Origin: Galbibacter sp048266365
GTDB taxonomy: Bacteria > Bacteroidota > Bacteroidia > Flavobacteriales > Flavobacteriaceae
Reading direction: 5' to 3'
NCBI RefSeq assembly: GCF_048266365.1
Contig: NZ_JBLWZP010000004.1
Location: 340,083-404,082, forward strand
Length of the DNA stretch: 64,000 nucleotides
The position numbers were made by a program, and so were the translations under genes. Positions 34,156-42,915 of the stretch are shown in pieces. Below the pieces are notes generated by a model. That model did not search any database. It was not told the DNA's origin and was given only the letters and a program-made list of their open reading frames with translations. How positions within the stretch are numbered: the first letter of the stretch is position 1; every line of letters begins with the position of its first letter.

Positions 34156-36558
34156 ATGATAAACAGAAACATAAATAACATGGTAAGACATATATCCTTG
34201 GCTTTGTTGGCCTTGGGAATTATTGGCTGCAATCAACAACACATTGAGGCTACGACTGCCGCAGTAGATGAGCTGTGGTATGAGCAAGCTGCAGAAGATT
34301 GGATGCAAGCACTCCCTATTGGTAATGGACGATTAGGCGCCATGGTTTTTGGAAATCCTGATGTGGAACATCTACAACTCAATGAGGATTCCATGTGGCC
34401 GGGAGGTCCAACAACTATAGGGGACAGTAAGGGAACAGCGGAAGATTTGGCACAGCTGCGCGCTTTGATTGATCAGGGTAAGGTTCACCAAGCGGATAAA
34501 TTTATAGTGGAGAAATTTTCTCACTTAGAAGTCACTAGATCACATCAAACGGCAGGAGATCTATTTATAGATTTCAAACGCGATGGTGTTATATCTGATT
34601 ACTACCGAGGGCTTGATTTTGATAATGCTATGGCTACGGTGTCCTATAAAGTTGATGGAGCACAGTTTACAGAAAAAATTATAGCTTCTCAACCTGATGA
34701 TGCCTTGATTATTCAGCTAGAGACTACCGCTGAAAAAGGGCTTGATTTTGATATCAAACTTTCTAGACCTTTAGACCAAGGCACGCCCACTGTTTCAGTA
34801 GAAGCGCTCCATAATGATCAGTTGATTATGAACGGGATGGTTACCCAACTTGGAGGAAAGGTTGAAAACAAAGCTGTGCCTATGAAACAAGGGGTCAAAT
34901 TTCAAACCCGACTCAAAGCTATCGCTCAGGATGGAACTGTTCAAGCCGCAGATGGGTTTTTGGAATTAAGAGGGGTGAAAAAAGCAGTAATTTATCTGGT
35001 GACTAAGACCTCTTTTTACCATGATGATTACCAATCTAAAGCTGAGGAAAATTTAAATTCGGTTGCGTCAAAGGATTTTGAAGAGCTACTCGATGGTCAT
35101 AGTACTGATTTTAGAAAATTTTATGACCGCGTACAATTTAGTCTTGGGGATGCTGCTTTGGATTCTCTGCCAACGGATAAACGATTGCAACGTTATAAAG
35201 ACGGACAGGTGGATCTGGATTTACAAACGAAGCTTTTTGACTATGGACGGTATTTACTAATTTCCAGTTCTAGACCGGGTACAAACCCGGCTAATCTACA
35301 AGGAATTTGGAATAACCATATTGCAGCTCCTTGGAATGCGGATTATCATTTGAATATTAACTTGCAAATGAATTATTGGCCATCGATGGTGGCTAATCTA
35401 AGTGAATTGCAACAACCACTTTTTGATTTTGCAGATCGATTACTTCTTCGTGGTAAAAAGACTGCTGAACAGCAATATGGGATCCATAAGGGAGCAGTAA
35501 TGCACCAAACCACTGACCTTTGGGCGCCAGCGGTTATGTTTGCCTCTCAACCCTATTGGGGTTCTTGGATTCACGGTGGCGGCTGGCTTGCTCAACACTA
35601 TTGGGAGCAGTATCGATTCACCCAAGATGTCGAATTTTTAGAACAAAGGGCATACCCTTTTATGAAAGAAATTGCCTTGTTCTATATGGATTGGTTGCAA
35701 ATGAATCCCGAGACACAACAGTGGGTTTCTTATCCAGAAACCTCGCCTGAAAATTCTTATTTTGCTGCCGATGGAAAACCAGCTGCAGTTTCCAAAGGAA
35801 ATGCCATGGGGCATCAAATCATTGCAGAGGTTTTTGATAATGTAATATCGGCAGCTCAAGTTTTAAATATTGAAGATGATTTTGTGGCTGAGGTTAAAAA
35901 TAAACGATCGCATCTAACTCCAGGAGTTGTCATTGGTGATGATGGACGGATACTAGAGTGGGACAAACCCTATGAAGAACCTGAAAAAGGGCACCGACAT
36001 CTTTCGCACCTCTATGCTTTGCATCCTGGAGATGCCATTACTCCAGCAACACCAGAGGCGTTTAAGGCAGCAAAAAAAACCATAGACTATCGATTGGATC
36101 ATGGAGGAGCAGGTACCGGTTGGAGTCGCGCTTGGATGATTAGTTTCAACGCACGTTTGTTTGACAATGTTTCAGCCGAAGAAAATATTAATAAGTTTTT
36201 TGAGATATCCATTGCGGATAACTTGTTTGATGAACATCCTCCTTTTCAAATTGATGGAAATTTCGGCTACACCGCCGGTGTAATTGAGTTGCTGCTTCAA
36301 TCTCACGAAGGATTTCTAAGGATTCTTCCAAGCTTACCACAGAACTGGACAACTGGTTCAATTACTGGAATTAAAGCTAGAGGTGATATTGAAGTTGACT
36401 TAGATTGGGATCAAAATCAATTAACACAACTTACTCTAGAATCAGAAGTGACCAAGATTATTGAAGTCACCTATGCAGATATTAATAAGGAGCTTTCACT
36501 AGAGGCAGGTAAACCACTAGTGCTTGATGCTTCATTAAACCCTATTACTAACAACTAA
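34156..36558 (+). CDS. alpha-L-fucosidase, GH95, lipoprotein
   Basis: An inverting fucosidase of 800 residues, the class that removes terminal alpha-1,2-linked fucose. The N-terminus is a lipoprotein signal (ALGIIGC), so it is membrane-attached, probably outer membrane. An N-terminal beta domain (about 35-290) precedes the (alpha/alpha)6 barrel. Active-site residues can be placed: Asn401 and Asn403 in LNINLQMNYW, general acid Glu532 in SPEN, and Asp700 in IDGNFGYTAG. The enzyme starts immediately after the lactonase stop. Some GH95 members act on L-galactose, so exact specificity is open. Confidence 0.93.
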   Translation: MINRNINNMVRHISLALLALGIIGCNQQHIEATTAAVDELWYEQAAEDWMQALPIGNGRLGAMVFGNPDVEHLQLNEDSMWPGGPTTIGDSKGTAEDLAQLRALIDQGKVHQADKFIVEKFSHLEVTRSHQTAGDLFIDFKRDGVISDYYRGLDFDNAMATVSYKVDGAQFTEKIIASQPDDALIIQLETTAEKGLDFDIKLSRPLDQGTPTVSVEALHNDQLIMNGMVTQLGGKVENKAVPMKQGVKFQTRLKAIAQDGTVQAADGFLELRGVKKAVIYLVTKTSFYHDDYQSKAEENLNSVASKDFEELLDGHSTDFRKFYDRVQFSLGDAALDSLPTDKRLQRYKDGQVDLDLQTKLFDYGRYLLISSSRPGTNPANLQGIWNNHIAAPWNADYHLNINLQMNYWPSMVANLSELQQPLFDFADRLLLRGKKTAEQQYGIHKGAVMHQTTDLWAPAVMFASQPYWGSWIHGGGWLAQHYWEQYRFTQDVEFLEQRAYPFMKEIALFYMDWLQMNPETQQWVSYPETSPENSYFAADGKPAAVSKGNAMGHQIIAEVFDNVISAAQVLNIEDDFVAEVKNKRSHLTPGVVIGDDGRILEWDKPYEEPEKGHRHLSHLYALHPGDAITPATPEAFKAAKKTIDYRLDHGGAGTGWSRAWMISFNARLFDNVSAEENINKFFEISIADNLFDEHPPFQIDGNFGYTAGVIELLLQSHEGFLRILPSLPQNWTTGSITGIKARGDIEVDLDWDQNQLTQLTLESEVTKIIEVTYADINKELSLEAGKPLVLDASLNPITNN

Positions 36559-36570
36559 ACAGAATCGTAT

Positions 36571-38634
36571 ATGATCAAACAATATCTCTTTTTCGTTTCA
36601 ATAGCTTTGTCTTTGATGAGCTGTGCTACAGACCCTCCTAAGCCCTTAGGTCCACTTCCTTCAGAGCGACAATTGGCCTGGCAGGAGCTCGAGTACTATG
36701 CTTTTTTCCATTTTAACATGAACACCTTCACTGATATGGAGTGGGGACTAGGAGGAGAGGATCCATCGCGATTTAACCCTACAGCTCTAGATGTGAATCA
36801 ATGGGTGGAGACCGTAAAGAAAGCTGGAATGAAAGGAGTTATTATAACGGCTAAACACCATGATGGATTTTGCCTTTGGCCTACTAAAACAACAGAACAT
36901 TCCATTAAAAACTCTCCTTATAAGGATGGTAAAGGGGATATTGTAAAAGAATTAGCAGAAGCCAGTAAAAAGCACGGACTCAAATTTGGAGTCTATTTAT
37001 CTCCATGGGATCGCAATAGCGAATACTACGGTACCGATAAATACGTTGATATATTTCATGAGCAGCTTAGAGAATTGCTGACCAATTATGGACCTATCTT
37101 CGAGGTTTGGTTTGACGGCGCTAACGGCGGGACAGGATACTACGGGGGAGCGAACGAAATGCGTAAAATTGATAATAAGACCTATTATAAATGGGATAAG
37201 ACCCAAGCCATAATTAGAGAACTGCAACCCGATGCTGTGATTTTTGGAGACAATGGCCCGGATATCCGTTGGGTTGGAAATGAACAAGGTTGGGCAAATG
37301 AAACCAATTGGAGTATCATGCGAAGAGATGAAATCTATCCAGGATGGCCGAGATATAAAGAACTCAGAGGAGGTCACGACGATGGCACACATTGGTTGCC
37401 TGCTGAATGTGATGTGTCTATCCGTCCGGGTTGGTACTATCATGCCTCAGAGGATCATCAGGTGAAGAGTTTGACGCAACTGTTGGATATCTATTATCAC
37501 TCCATTGGACGTAACTCTAATTTATTATTGAATATTCCTGTAGATCGTAGAGGATTAATACATCCTAGAGATTCTATTCAACTCATGCGATTAAAGGAAC
37601 AAATCGATAAGGACTTTGCTGAGGATCTAGCCTTAACTGCAGAGGCGGAAGTATCAAGTAGTAGAGGTAGAGGCTATGAAGCTTCAGTTATAAACGATGC
37701 AAAAGAGGAAAGTTATTGGGCTAGTGGAGAAGGTGTAGATACCGCCACAGTAATACTTAACTTTAAGCAGCCTATTGCTTTTAATAGAATTGCCTTAGAG
37801 GAATATATTAGATTGGGTCAACGCGTATCTGAATTTACTGTTGAAGCTGAGGTAGATGGGCAGTGGCAACTAATTGATGAGCAAACCACCATTGGAAATA
37901 AGAGAATTCTTAGATTTAATACGGTGAACTCTTCAAAAATCAGGGTACGTATAACGGCTTCCAAAGGAGAAATTTTACTGTCTAACATCAGCGTTTATAA
38001 TGCACCTACCGTTTTGGTGGCGCCCGTGGTGGAAAGAGCTAAAGATGGCACGCTCACTCTTGAGATACCCGACACTACTGTTGAGGTATATTACACCTTA
38101 GATGGTACGGAACCAAGTTTGAGTTCCTCGAAGTATACCAAGCCCTTTTTAGTCGAAAAGCAAGCGATGTTGAAAATGTTTGCTTATAATCCAATGACTG
38201 AGCAACGCACTGGGATCACAGAAGAAAAATTAGAGATTTCTAAAAACAATTGGAGTATCGTTCAGGGGGATGAAAAAACAGGTCAAGTCATAGACGCCAA
38301 TAGTAATAGTTTCTGGACTGCGACTGCAAGTGATCAAAACCAAGTGATTATTGATTTAGGAGGCGTAACAGATCTCAAAGGCTTTTCCTATACCCCGATG
38401 CAGGCACGATTCCCTCATGGGATTATAACAGATTATGAGTTTTCCATAAGTATGGACGCAAAGCAATGGGTAGTGATATCTAAAGGAGAGTTTGGAAACA
38501 TTGTCAACAATAGAATCCGACAGGAGATTTATTTTAAGCCTTCTAAAGCGAGGTTCATAAAATTAAAAGCAACCAAAGTTGCGGGAGAAAAACCAAACGC
38601 GACATTTGGGGAAATAGGGATTTTACAAAACTAG
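36571..38634 (+). CDS. alpha-L-fucosidase, GH29, lipoprotein with discoidin-like domains
   Basis: A 687-residue GH29 enzyme with a lipobox (LSLMSC). The TIM barrel (about 30-345) has YAFFHFNMNTFTDMEWG, GVIITAKHHDGFCLWPT and nucleophile Asp182 in EVWFDGANGG; the longer loops and AECDVSIRPGWYYH phrase fit the GH29-B-like group often active on alpha-1,3/1,4 linkages. The C-terminal half holds two F5/8-type (discoidin) beta domains (about 350-475 and 565-687) flanking a chitobiase-like segment with YYTLDGTEPS, which probably bind glycans. It follows GH95 by 12 bp. Confidence 0.92.
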   Translation: MIKQYLFFVSIALSLMSCATDPPKPLGPLPSERQLAWQELEYYAFFHFNMNTFTDMEWGLGGEDPSRFNPTALDVNQWVETVKKAGMKGVIITAKHHDGFCLWPTKTTEHSIKNSPYKDGKGDIVKELAEASKKHGLKFGVYLSPWDRNSEYYGTDKYVDIFHEQLRELLTNYGPIFEVWFDGANGGTGYYGGANEMRKIDNKTYYKWDKTQAIIRELQPDAVIFGDNGPDIRWVGNEQGWANETNWSIMRRDEIYPGWPRYKELRGGHDDGTHWLPAECDVSIRPGWYYHASEDHQVKSLTQLLDIYYHSIGRNSNLLLNIPVDRRGLIHPRDSIQLMRLKEQIDKDFAEDLALTAEAEVSSSRGRGYEASVINDAKEESYWASGEGVDTATVILNFKQPIAFNRIALEEYIRLGQRVSEFTVEAEVDGQWQLIDEQTTIGNKRILRFNTVNSSKIRVRITASKGEILLSNISVYNAPTVLVAPVVERAKDGTLTLEIPDTTVEVYYTLDGTEPSLSSSKYTKPFLVEKQAMLKMFAYNPMTEQRTGITEEKLEISKNNWSIVQGDEKTGQVIDANSNSFWTATASDQNQVIIDLGGVTDLKGFSYTPMQARFPHGIITDYEFSISMDAKQWVVISKGEFGNIVNNRIRQEIYFKPSKARFIKLKATKVAGEKPNATFGEIGILQN

Positions 38635-38638
38635 GAGC

Positions 38639-39430
38639 ATGGATTTAGAATTGAAGAATAAAGTAATTTTAATAACTGGGGGTGATAAAGGCATTGGACT
38701 TGGTATTAGTCAGGTTCTTGCCAAAGAAGGTGCCAAGGTTATCATCATTGGTCGAACGGAGAAAGACGTTGTAAAGGCTGTCGAGGATATTAGAAAAGAA
38801 GGAGGAGTCGTAGACTATGAAATAGCCGAACTGACAGATCCGAAAGCCTGTGAGCGTGTGGTCGCTTCCGTTATTGAGAAACACCAGAGTATCCACGGAC
38901 TGGTGAATAATGCTGGGGTGAATGATGGCGTTTCACTTACTGGAGGTAGTTATGAAACATTCATAAACTCCATTAACAAGAATCTAACCCACTATTATAT
39001 GATGGCACATCTGTGTTTGGATGAACTCAAAAAGAATCAGGGTGCCATTGTTAATATTAGTTCTAAGACGGCATCAACTGGCCAGGGTGGAACCTCTGGA
39101 TACGCTGCCGCCAATGGTGGTCGTAATGCACTTACAAGAGAATGGGCTGTGGAGTTGTTGCCATATAAAATCAGAGTCAATGCCATTATAGTGGCCGAGA
39201 GTTTTACCCCTTTATACAAAAGATGGATTCAGAGCTTTCCAAATCCAGAAGAAAAACTCAAAGGAATCATTGAAAACATACCCTTAGAAAATAGAATGAC
39301 CACCCCGGAAGAAATAGCAAATACCACTGCTTTTTTATTATCTTCGAAATCAAGTCATACCACTGGACAATTGCTTTATGTGGATGGTGGATACACCCAC
39401 CTAGACCGTGCCATTAAACCAAATAACTAA
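38639..39430 (+). CDS. SDR, probable L-fucose dehydrogenase
   Basis: A 263-residue short-chain dehydrogenase: GGDKGIGLGI cofactor loop, NNAGVND, catalytic SSKTASTGQGGTSGYAAANGG (Ser...Tyr; Asn-Gly follows where Lys is usual in YxxxK, see the odd AAANGG spacing). The C-terminal stretch SSHTTGQLLYVDGGYTHLDRA and ESFTPLYKRWIQSFPNPEEK are typical of L-fucose/D-arabinose dehydrogenases. It should oxidise L-fucose to the lactone with NAD(P). The missing Lys at its usual place deserves an alignment check; a nearby residue may replace it. Confidence 0.83.
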   Translation: MDLELKNKVILITGGDKGIGLGISQVLAKEGAKVIIIGRTEKDVVKAVEDIRKEGGVVDYEIAELTDPKACERVVASVIEKHQSIHGLVNNAGVNDGVSLTGGSYETFINSINKNLTHYYMMAHLCLDELKKNQGAIVNISSKTASTGQGGTSGYAAANGGRNALTREWAVELLPYKIRVNAIIVAESFTPLYKRWIQSFPNPEEKLKGIIENIPLENRMTTPEEIANTTAFLLSSKSSHTTGQLLYVDGGYTHLDRAIKPNN

Positions 39431-40738
39431 ATGAAAACTAAGCAGATCAAAATTGTAGACAAGAAAAACTTAAAGCCTTTTATTCTAATCACTTCGCTAT
39501 TTGCGTTATGGGGATTTGCCAATTCGGTAACAGACCCAATGGTTCAAGCTTTTAAAAAGGTATTGGAATTATCAAATTCCGAGGCCGCTTGGGTACAGAT
39601 GGCCTTCTATGGCGGTTATTTCTGTATGGCATTGCCTGCCGCTTTATTCGTTCGTAAATACTCCTATAAAACAGGAGTTCTAATAGGACTTACACTTTAT
39701 GCCTTTGGAGCACTACTATTCTATCCAGCCGCCATTTCAGAACAATTTTGGTTTTTCTGTTTGGGACTTTATGTGCTGACCTTTGGTTTGGCCTTTTTAG
39801 AGACAACGGCTAACCCTTACATTTTAGCAATGGGAGATCCTTCCACGGCAACAAGACGACTTAATTTGGCTCAGGCCTTTAATCCAGTAGGATTGTTATT
39901 AGGTCTTTTAGTCGCACAGCAATTTGTTTTAGAAGAGTTACAATCTGATGATATTGCAGATTTTGGAGTGCTTTCCGAGGCCAAAAAAGCTTTGATTCGC
40001 ACAACGGACTTGATGGCCATAAGAGATCCTTATGTGATTCTTGGATTGGTTATCCTAGCAGTCTTTTTTGTGATACTGCTCACTAAAATGCCTCAGGCTA
40101 GAGATGAAGGGGGAATTCCAAGCCTTAGACACACTATAAAAAGTTTATTCAGTAATAAAAAATACAGCTATGGAGTCCTAGCACAGGTGTTATACGTTGG
40201 TGCACAAATCATGTGTTGGACCTATATATACCAATATGCCGAAGCCTTTGGTATGTCAAGTGAAGATGCTGCCAATTACCAATTTGGTGCCTTTGTACTG
40301 TTTTTGGTTGGTAGGGCAATTGGAACTTGGGTTTTGAAATACATCACGGCCTCAAAAATGTTGATGTATTTCGCAACCATTGCCGTGGTATGTTGCCTTT
40401 CTACTATATTTTTAAAAGGAGTTCCTGGGCTTTATGCCTTGTTGATGGTCTCTTTTTTCATGTCTGTAATGTTTCCGACCATTTATGGAATTGCTCTGGA
40501 TCGTTTATCGGAGGAAGAGTCCAAAATCGGTGCAGCTGGTTTAGTTATGGCTATTGTGGGTGGTGCATTAATGCCAAAACTACAAGGAATGATTATTGAC
40601 CTTGGCGGTATTGGGGTAAATGACACGAAAATTTTAGGGGTGTCAGAAGTGAACTTCTCTTTTGTACTTCCGTTAATTTGTTTTGTCTTTATCGTATATT
40701 ATGGAGCTTGGGTAAAGAAAAATTTTCAAAATATTTAA
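39431..40738 (+). CDS. fucP: L-fucose:H+ symporter FucP
   Basis: A 12-helix major facilitator superfamily transporter of 435 residues. The N-terminal FILITSLFALWGFANSVTDPMVQAF with its acidic residue in helix 1, followed by YGGYFCMALPAALFVRKYSYKTG and FLETTANPYILAMG with the conserved Glu in helix 4, is the FucP signature. It imports free L-fucose released by the three fucosidases across the inner membrane. It starts immediately after the SDR stop. Confidence 0.94.
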   Translation: MKTKQIKIVDKKNLKPFILITSLFALWGFANSVTDPMVQAFKKVLELSNSEAAWVQMAFYGGYFCMALPAALFVRKYSYKTGVLIGLTLYAFGALLFYPAAISEQFWFFCLGLYVLTFGLAFLETTANPYILAMGDPSTATRRLNLAQAFNPVGLLLGLLVAQQFVLEELQSDDIADFGVLSEAKKALIRTTDLMAIRDPYVILGLVILAVFFVILLTKMPQARDEGGIPSLRHTIKSLFSNKKYSYGVLAQVLYVGAQIMCWTYIYQYAEAFGMSSEDAANYQFGAFVLFLVGRAIGTWVLKYITASKMLMYFATIAVVCCLSTIFLKGVPGLYALLMVSFFMSVMFPTIYGIALDRLSEEESKIGAAGLVMAIVGGALMPKLQGMIIDLGGIGVNDTKILGVSEVNFSFVLPLICFVFIVYYGAWVKKNFQNI

Positions 40739-40751
40739 AAATCATGGAATA

Positions 40752-41090
40752 ATGAAAGAATATGCATTTGCTTTAGACTTACAAAACAACCCGGAGAAGA
40801 TCGTTTCTTACATTGTTCACCACAAAAACGTTTGGCCTATTGTAATCGAAAAGATTAAGGAGTCAGGGGTTATTGACATGAGAATATATCAGTTGGCAAA
40901 CAGACTGTTTATGATCGTAAAAGTGAACGATGATTTTTCAATTGAAACCGATTCAATAGGTGATCCAACTCATCCAGAGGTACAGCGATGGGAAGAACTT
41001 ATGTGGGAATACCAACAAGCTTTACCCTTTGCACACAAAGGGGAGAAGTGGCTACTTATGAATAACATATTTCAGTTGCATCAGCAATAA
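40752..41090 (+). CDS. L-fucose mutarotase (RhaM/DUF718 family)
   Basis: A 112-residue protein of the L-rhamnose mutarotase family (ferredoxin-like fold): FALDLQNNPEKI, YIVHHKNVWPIV with the conserved His, MRIYQLANRLFMIVKV and PEVQRWEELMWEYQ. It interconverts anomers so that the dehydrogenase gets its preferred form. Rhamnose genes are absent, and the operon is for fucose, so the substrate is most likely L-fucose. Confidence 0.88.
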   Translation: MKEYAFALDLQNNPEKIVSYIVHHKNVWPIVIEKIKESGVIDMRIYQLANRLFMIVKVNDDFSIETDSIGDPTHPEVQRWEELMWEYQQALPFAHKGEKWLLMNNIFQLHQQ

Positions 41091-41092
41091 TC

Positions 41093-42250
41093 ATGGGAAA
41101 GAAAGAAATAAAATTTGATGGACGTTATCCTAGTGTAGACGACTTAAGAAATCGCGCTATAAAAAAAATCCCAAAATTCGCTTTTGAATATTTGGATGGC
41201 GGTTGTAACAATGATGTCAATCTAGTTAAAAACACAAAGGAAATTAGAGATATAGAGTTAATTCCTTCTTATTTAGATCAACATTCAGGCGCAGCTATGA
41301 AAACTGAATTGTTCGGACATACCTATGATGCACCTTTTGGGATAGCCCCTGTTGGTCTTCAGGGATTGATGTGGCCCAACGCCCCAGAGATCCTTGCAAA
41401 GTCGGCATTTGAACACAACATTCCTTTTATACTCAGTACAGTGACTACCAGTAGTATTGAACGAATTGCCCGTATAACAGAGGGGAATGCGTGGTTTCAG
41501 TTGTATTATCCAGCGAAAGAGGAAGTTCGTATGGATATTTTGGATCGTGCATGGGAAGCCGGTTATCGCGTTCTTGTCATCCTTTGTGATGTTCCCACCT
41601 TTGGATTTCGTCCAAGGGATATCCGAAATGGATTGGCAATGCCTCCCAAGATGTCATTGAATAACATCCTACAAATACTACAGCGTCCGGAGTGGGCTAT
41701 GAAAACCTTGAAACACGGTCAGCCTAATTTTGAAACCCTGAGACCCTATATGCCTAAAAACCTAGATTTAACACAATTAGGCAAATTTATGGACGACACT
41801 TTCTCTGGAAGGTTGACCCAAGAGCGTATTAAACCCATCCGCGACAAATGGAAGGGGAAATTAGTGCTAAAAGGGGTGTCCAATGAAAGGGACGCTGAGA
41901 GCGCAATAAAATTAGGATTGGACGGTCTTATCGTCTCTAATCACGGAGGGCGACAACTGGATGCTGGAGAGTCTACAGTGATGCCTATGAAGCGCATTGC
42001 TAAACAATATGGAGATCAAATTAAGGTAATGATGGATAGTGGGCTCAGAGAGGGACCGGATATTGCAAGATGCATGGCAAGTGGAGCAGAGTTTACCTTT
42101 CTAGGTCGTAGTTTTATGTATGGGGTGGCCGCACTCGGAACAAAAGGTGGAGATCATACCATTTCATTACTCAAGGTGCAACTACAACAAATCATGGATC
42201 AATTATGCTGTGCTACAACTGCTGATTTTAAAAAGCATTTGAAGGTTTAA
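41093..42250 (+). CDS. lldD: FMN-dependent L-lactate dehydrogenase (alpha-hydroxy-acid oxidising)
   Basis: A 385-residue TIM-barrel flavoenzyme of the LldD/glycolate oxidase family. FAFEYLDGGCNNDV at the N-terminus, the FGIAPVGLQGLMWP FMN loop, and SNHGGRQLDAGES with catalytic His284 and Arg287 are present, followed by DSGLREGPDIARCMA and FLGRSFMYGVAALG. It oxidises L-lactate, the second product of 2,4-diketo-3-deoxy-fuconate hydrolysis, to pyruvate. It is the last gene of the operon, 2 bp after the mutarotase. Other alpha-hydroxy acids are possible substrates. Confidence 0.9.
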   Translation: MGKKEIKFDGRYPSVDDLRNRAIKKIPKFAFEYLDGGCNNDVNLVKNTKEIRDIELIPSYLDQHSGAAMKTELFGHTYDAPFGIAPVGLQGLMWPNAPEILAKSAFEHNIPFILSTVTTSSIERIARITEGNAWFQLYYPAKEEVRMDILDRAWEAGYRVLVILCDVPTFGFRPRDIRNGLAMPPKMSLNNILQILQRPEWAMKTLKHGQPNFETLRPYMPKNLDLTQLGKFMDDTFSGRLTQERIKPIRDKWKGKLVLKGVSNERDAESAIKLGLDGLIVSNHGGRQLDAGESTVMPMKRIAKQYGDQIKVMMDSGLREGPDIARCMASGAEFTFLGRSFMYGVAALGTKGGDHTISLLKVQLQQIMDQLCCATTADFKKHLKV

Positions 42251-42287
42251 TTCTTCTATTTTCCACATCAAAAGATTAATTTTTGGA

Positions 42288-42330
42288 GTGTATACATGGC
42301 GGATATGACACTTTATATTGTCGTGTATAC
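42288..42330. repeat. two direct GTGTATAC repeats in the lldD-doxX gap
   Basis: GTGTATAC occurs at 42288-42295 and 42323-42330, 35 bp apart, in the 209-bp interval upstream of the DoxX gene. Its core GTATAC is itself palindromic. It could be a tandem operator, but there is no known match. Confidence 0.3.
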
Positions 42331-42459
42331 CCCACAGTTTTAGGTCAAATAAATTTATATTTACAAACATTTTTTATTGTATAGATATACTGGTTAGTAG
42401 ATAGTTGTGTATATTTATAGTGTAAAATTTGCTCACTAATCATATAAATTAATTGACCT

Positions 42460-42837
42460 ATGCCTAAAAAAATTCTATTTGTAGTTTCCGTATTATTTGG
42501 CCTTATGTTTATCAACGCGGGATTAAACAAGTTTTTAAACTATATGCCCGTTCCAGAAGATTTGCCAGCTGAACTCGTCAATGATATGGTGGCCATGTCA
42601 GAAATCATTTGGCTTTCTCCACTGACAGGACTCGCTGAAATTATTGGAGGATTATTAATTATTTTTCCTAGGACGCGCGCGCTTGGAGCTCTGATAATTC
42701 TACCCGTTTTTGTTGGGATTGTCCTGACCAATACTTTGGTTGAAACCTCTGGTTTACCCTTGGTGATAGTTCTAGGAGCGATCCTAGTTTGGATCTTTAT
42801 TGACAATAAAGCCAAATACAAAGCATTATTTCAATAA
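42460..42837 (+). CDS. DoxX family membrane protein
   Basis: A 125-residue four-helix membrane protein: first helix with GLMFINAGLNKF, then the SEIIWLSPLTGLAEIIGGLLIIFPRTRALGA segment and two C-terminal helices. These are typical of the DoxX family, members of which are linked to thiosulfate oxidation or redox stress but mostly lack defined roles. It stands alone after the fucose operon, 209 bp downstream, and is closed by a strong bidirectional terminator. Confidence 0.88.
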   Translation: MPKKILFVVSVLFGLMFINAGLNKFLNYMPVPEDLPAELVNDMVAMSEIIWLSPLTGLAEIIGGLLIIFPRTRALGALIILPVFVGIVLTNTLVETSGLPLVIVLGAILVWIFIDNKAKYKALFQ

Positions 42838-42842
42838 CAAAA

Positions 42843-42892
42843 AAAAGCACCCCTAACCAAAGAAGCTCAGGCTTCTCGGTTTGGGTGCTTTT
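42843..42892. terminator. strong bidirectional intrinsic terminator
   Basis: AAAAGCACCC pairs with GGGTGCTTTT; an inner AGAAGC-TCAG-GCTTCT hairpin and an AACC/GGTT pair extend the stem. It lies 5 bp after the doxX stop and 23 bp before the end of the convergent gene, so it can serve both, as T-runs flank it on each strand. Confidence 0.8.
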
Positions 42893-42915
42893 CCAACCAT
42901 GAACAATGCAATTCT

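Noticed and set aside
36997..37443. 148-codon open frame antisense to the second GH29 gene
   Set aside because: Fully inside a conserved GH29 barrel with catalytic residues on the opposite strand; no signal, motif or promoter of its own.
40752..41090. L-rhamnose mutarotase in a rhamnose pathway
   Set aside because: The family name is rhamnose mutarotase, but no rhamnose isomerase, kinase or aldolase is present and all neighbours fit L-fucose.
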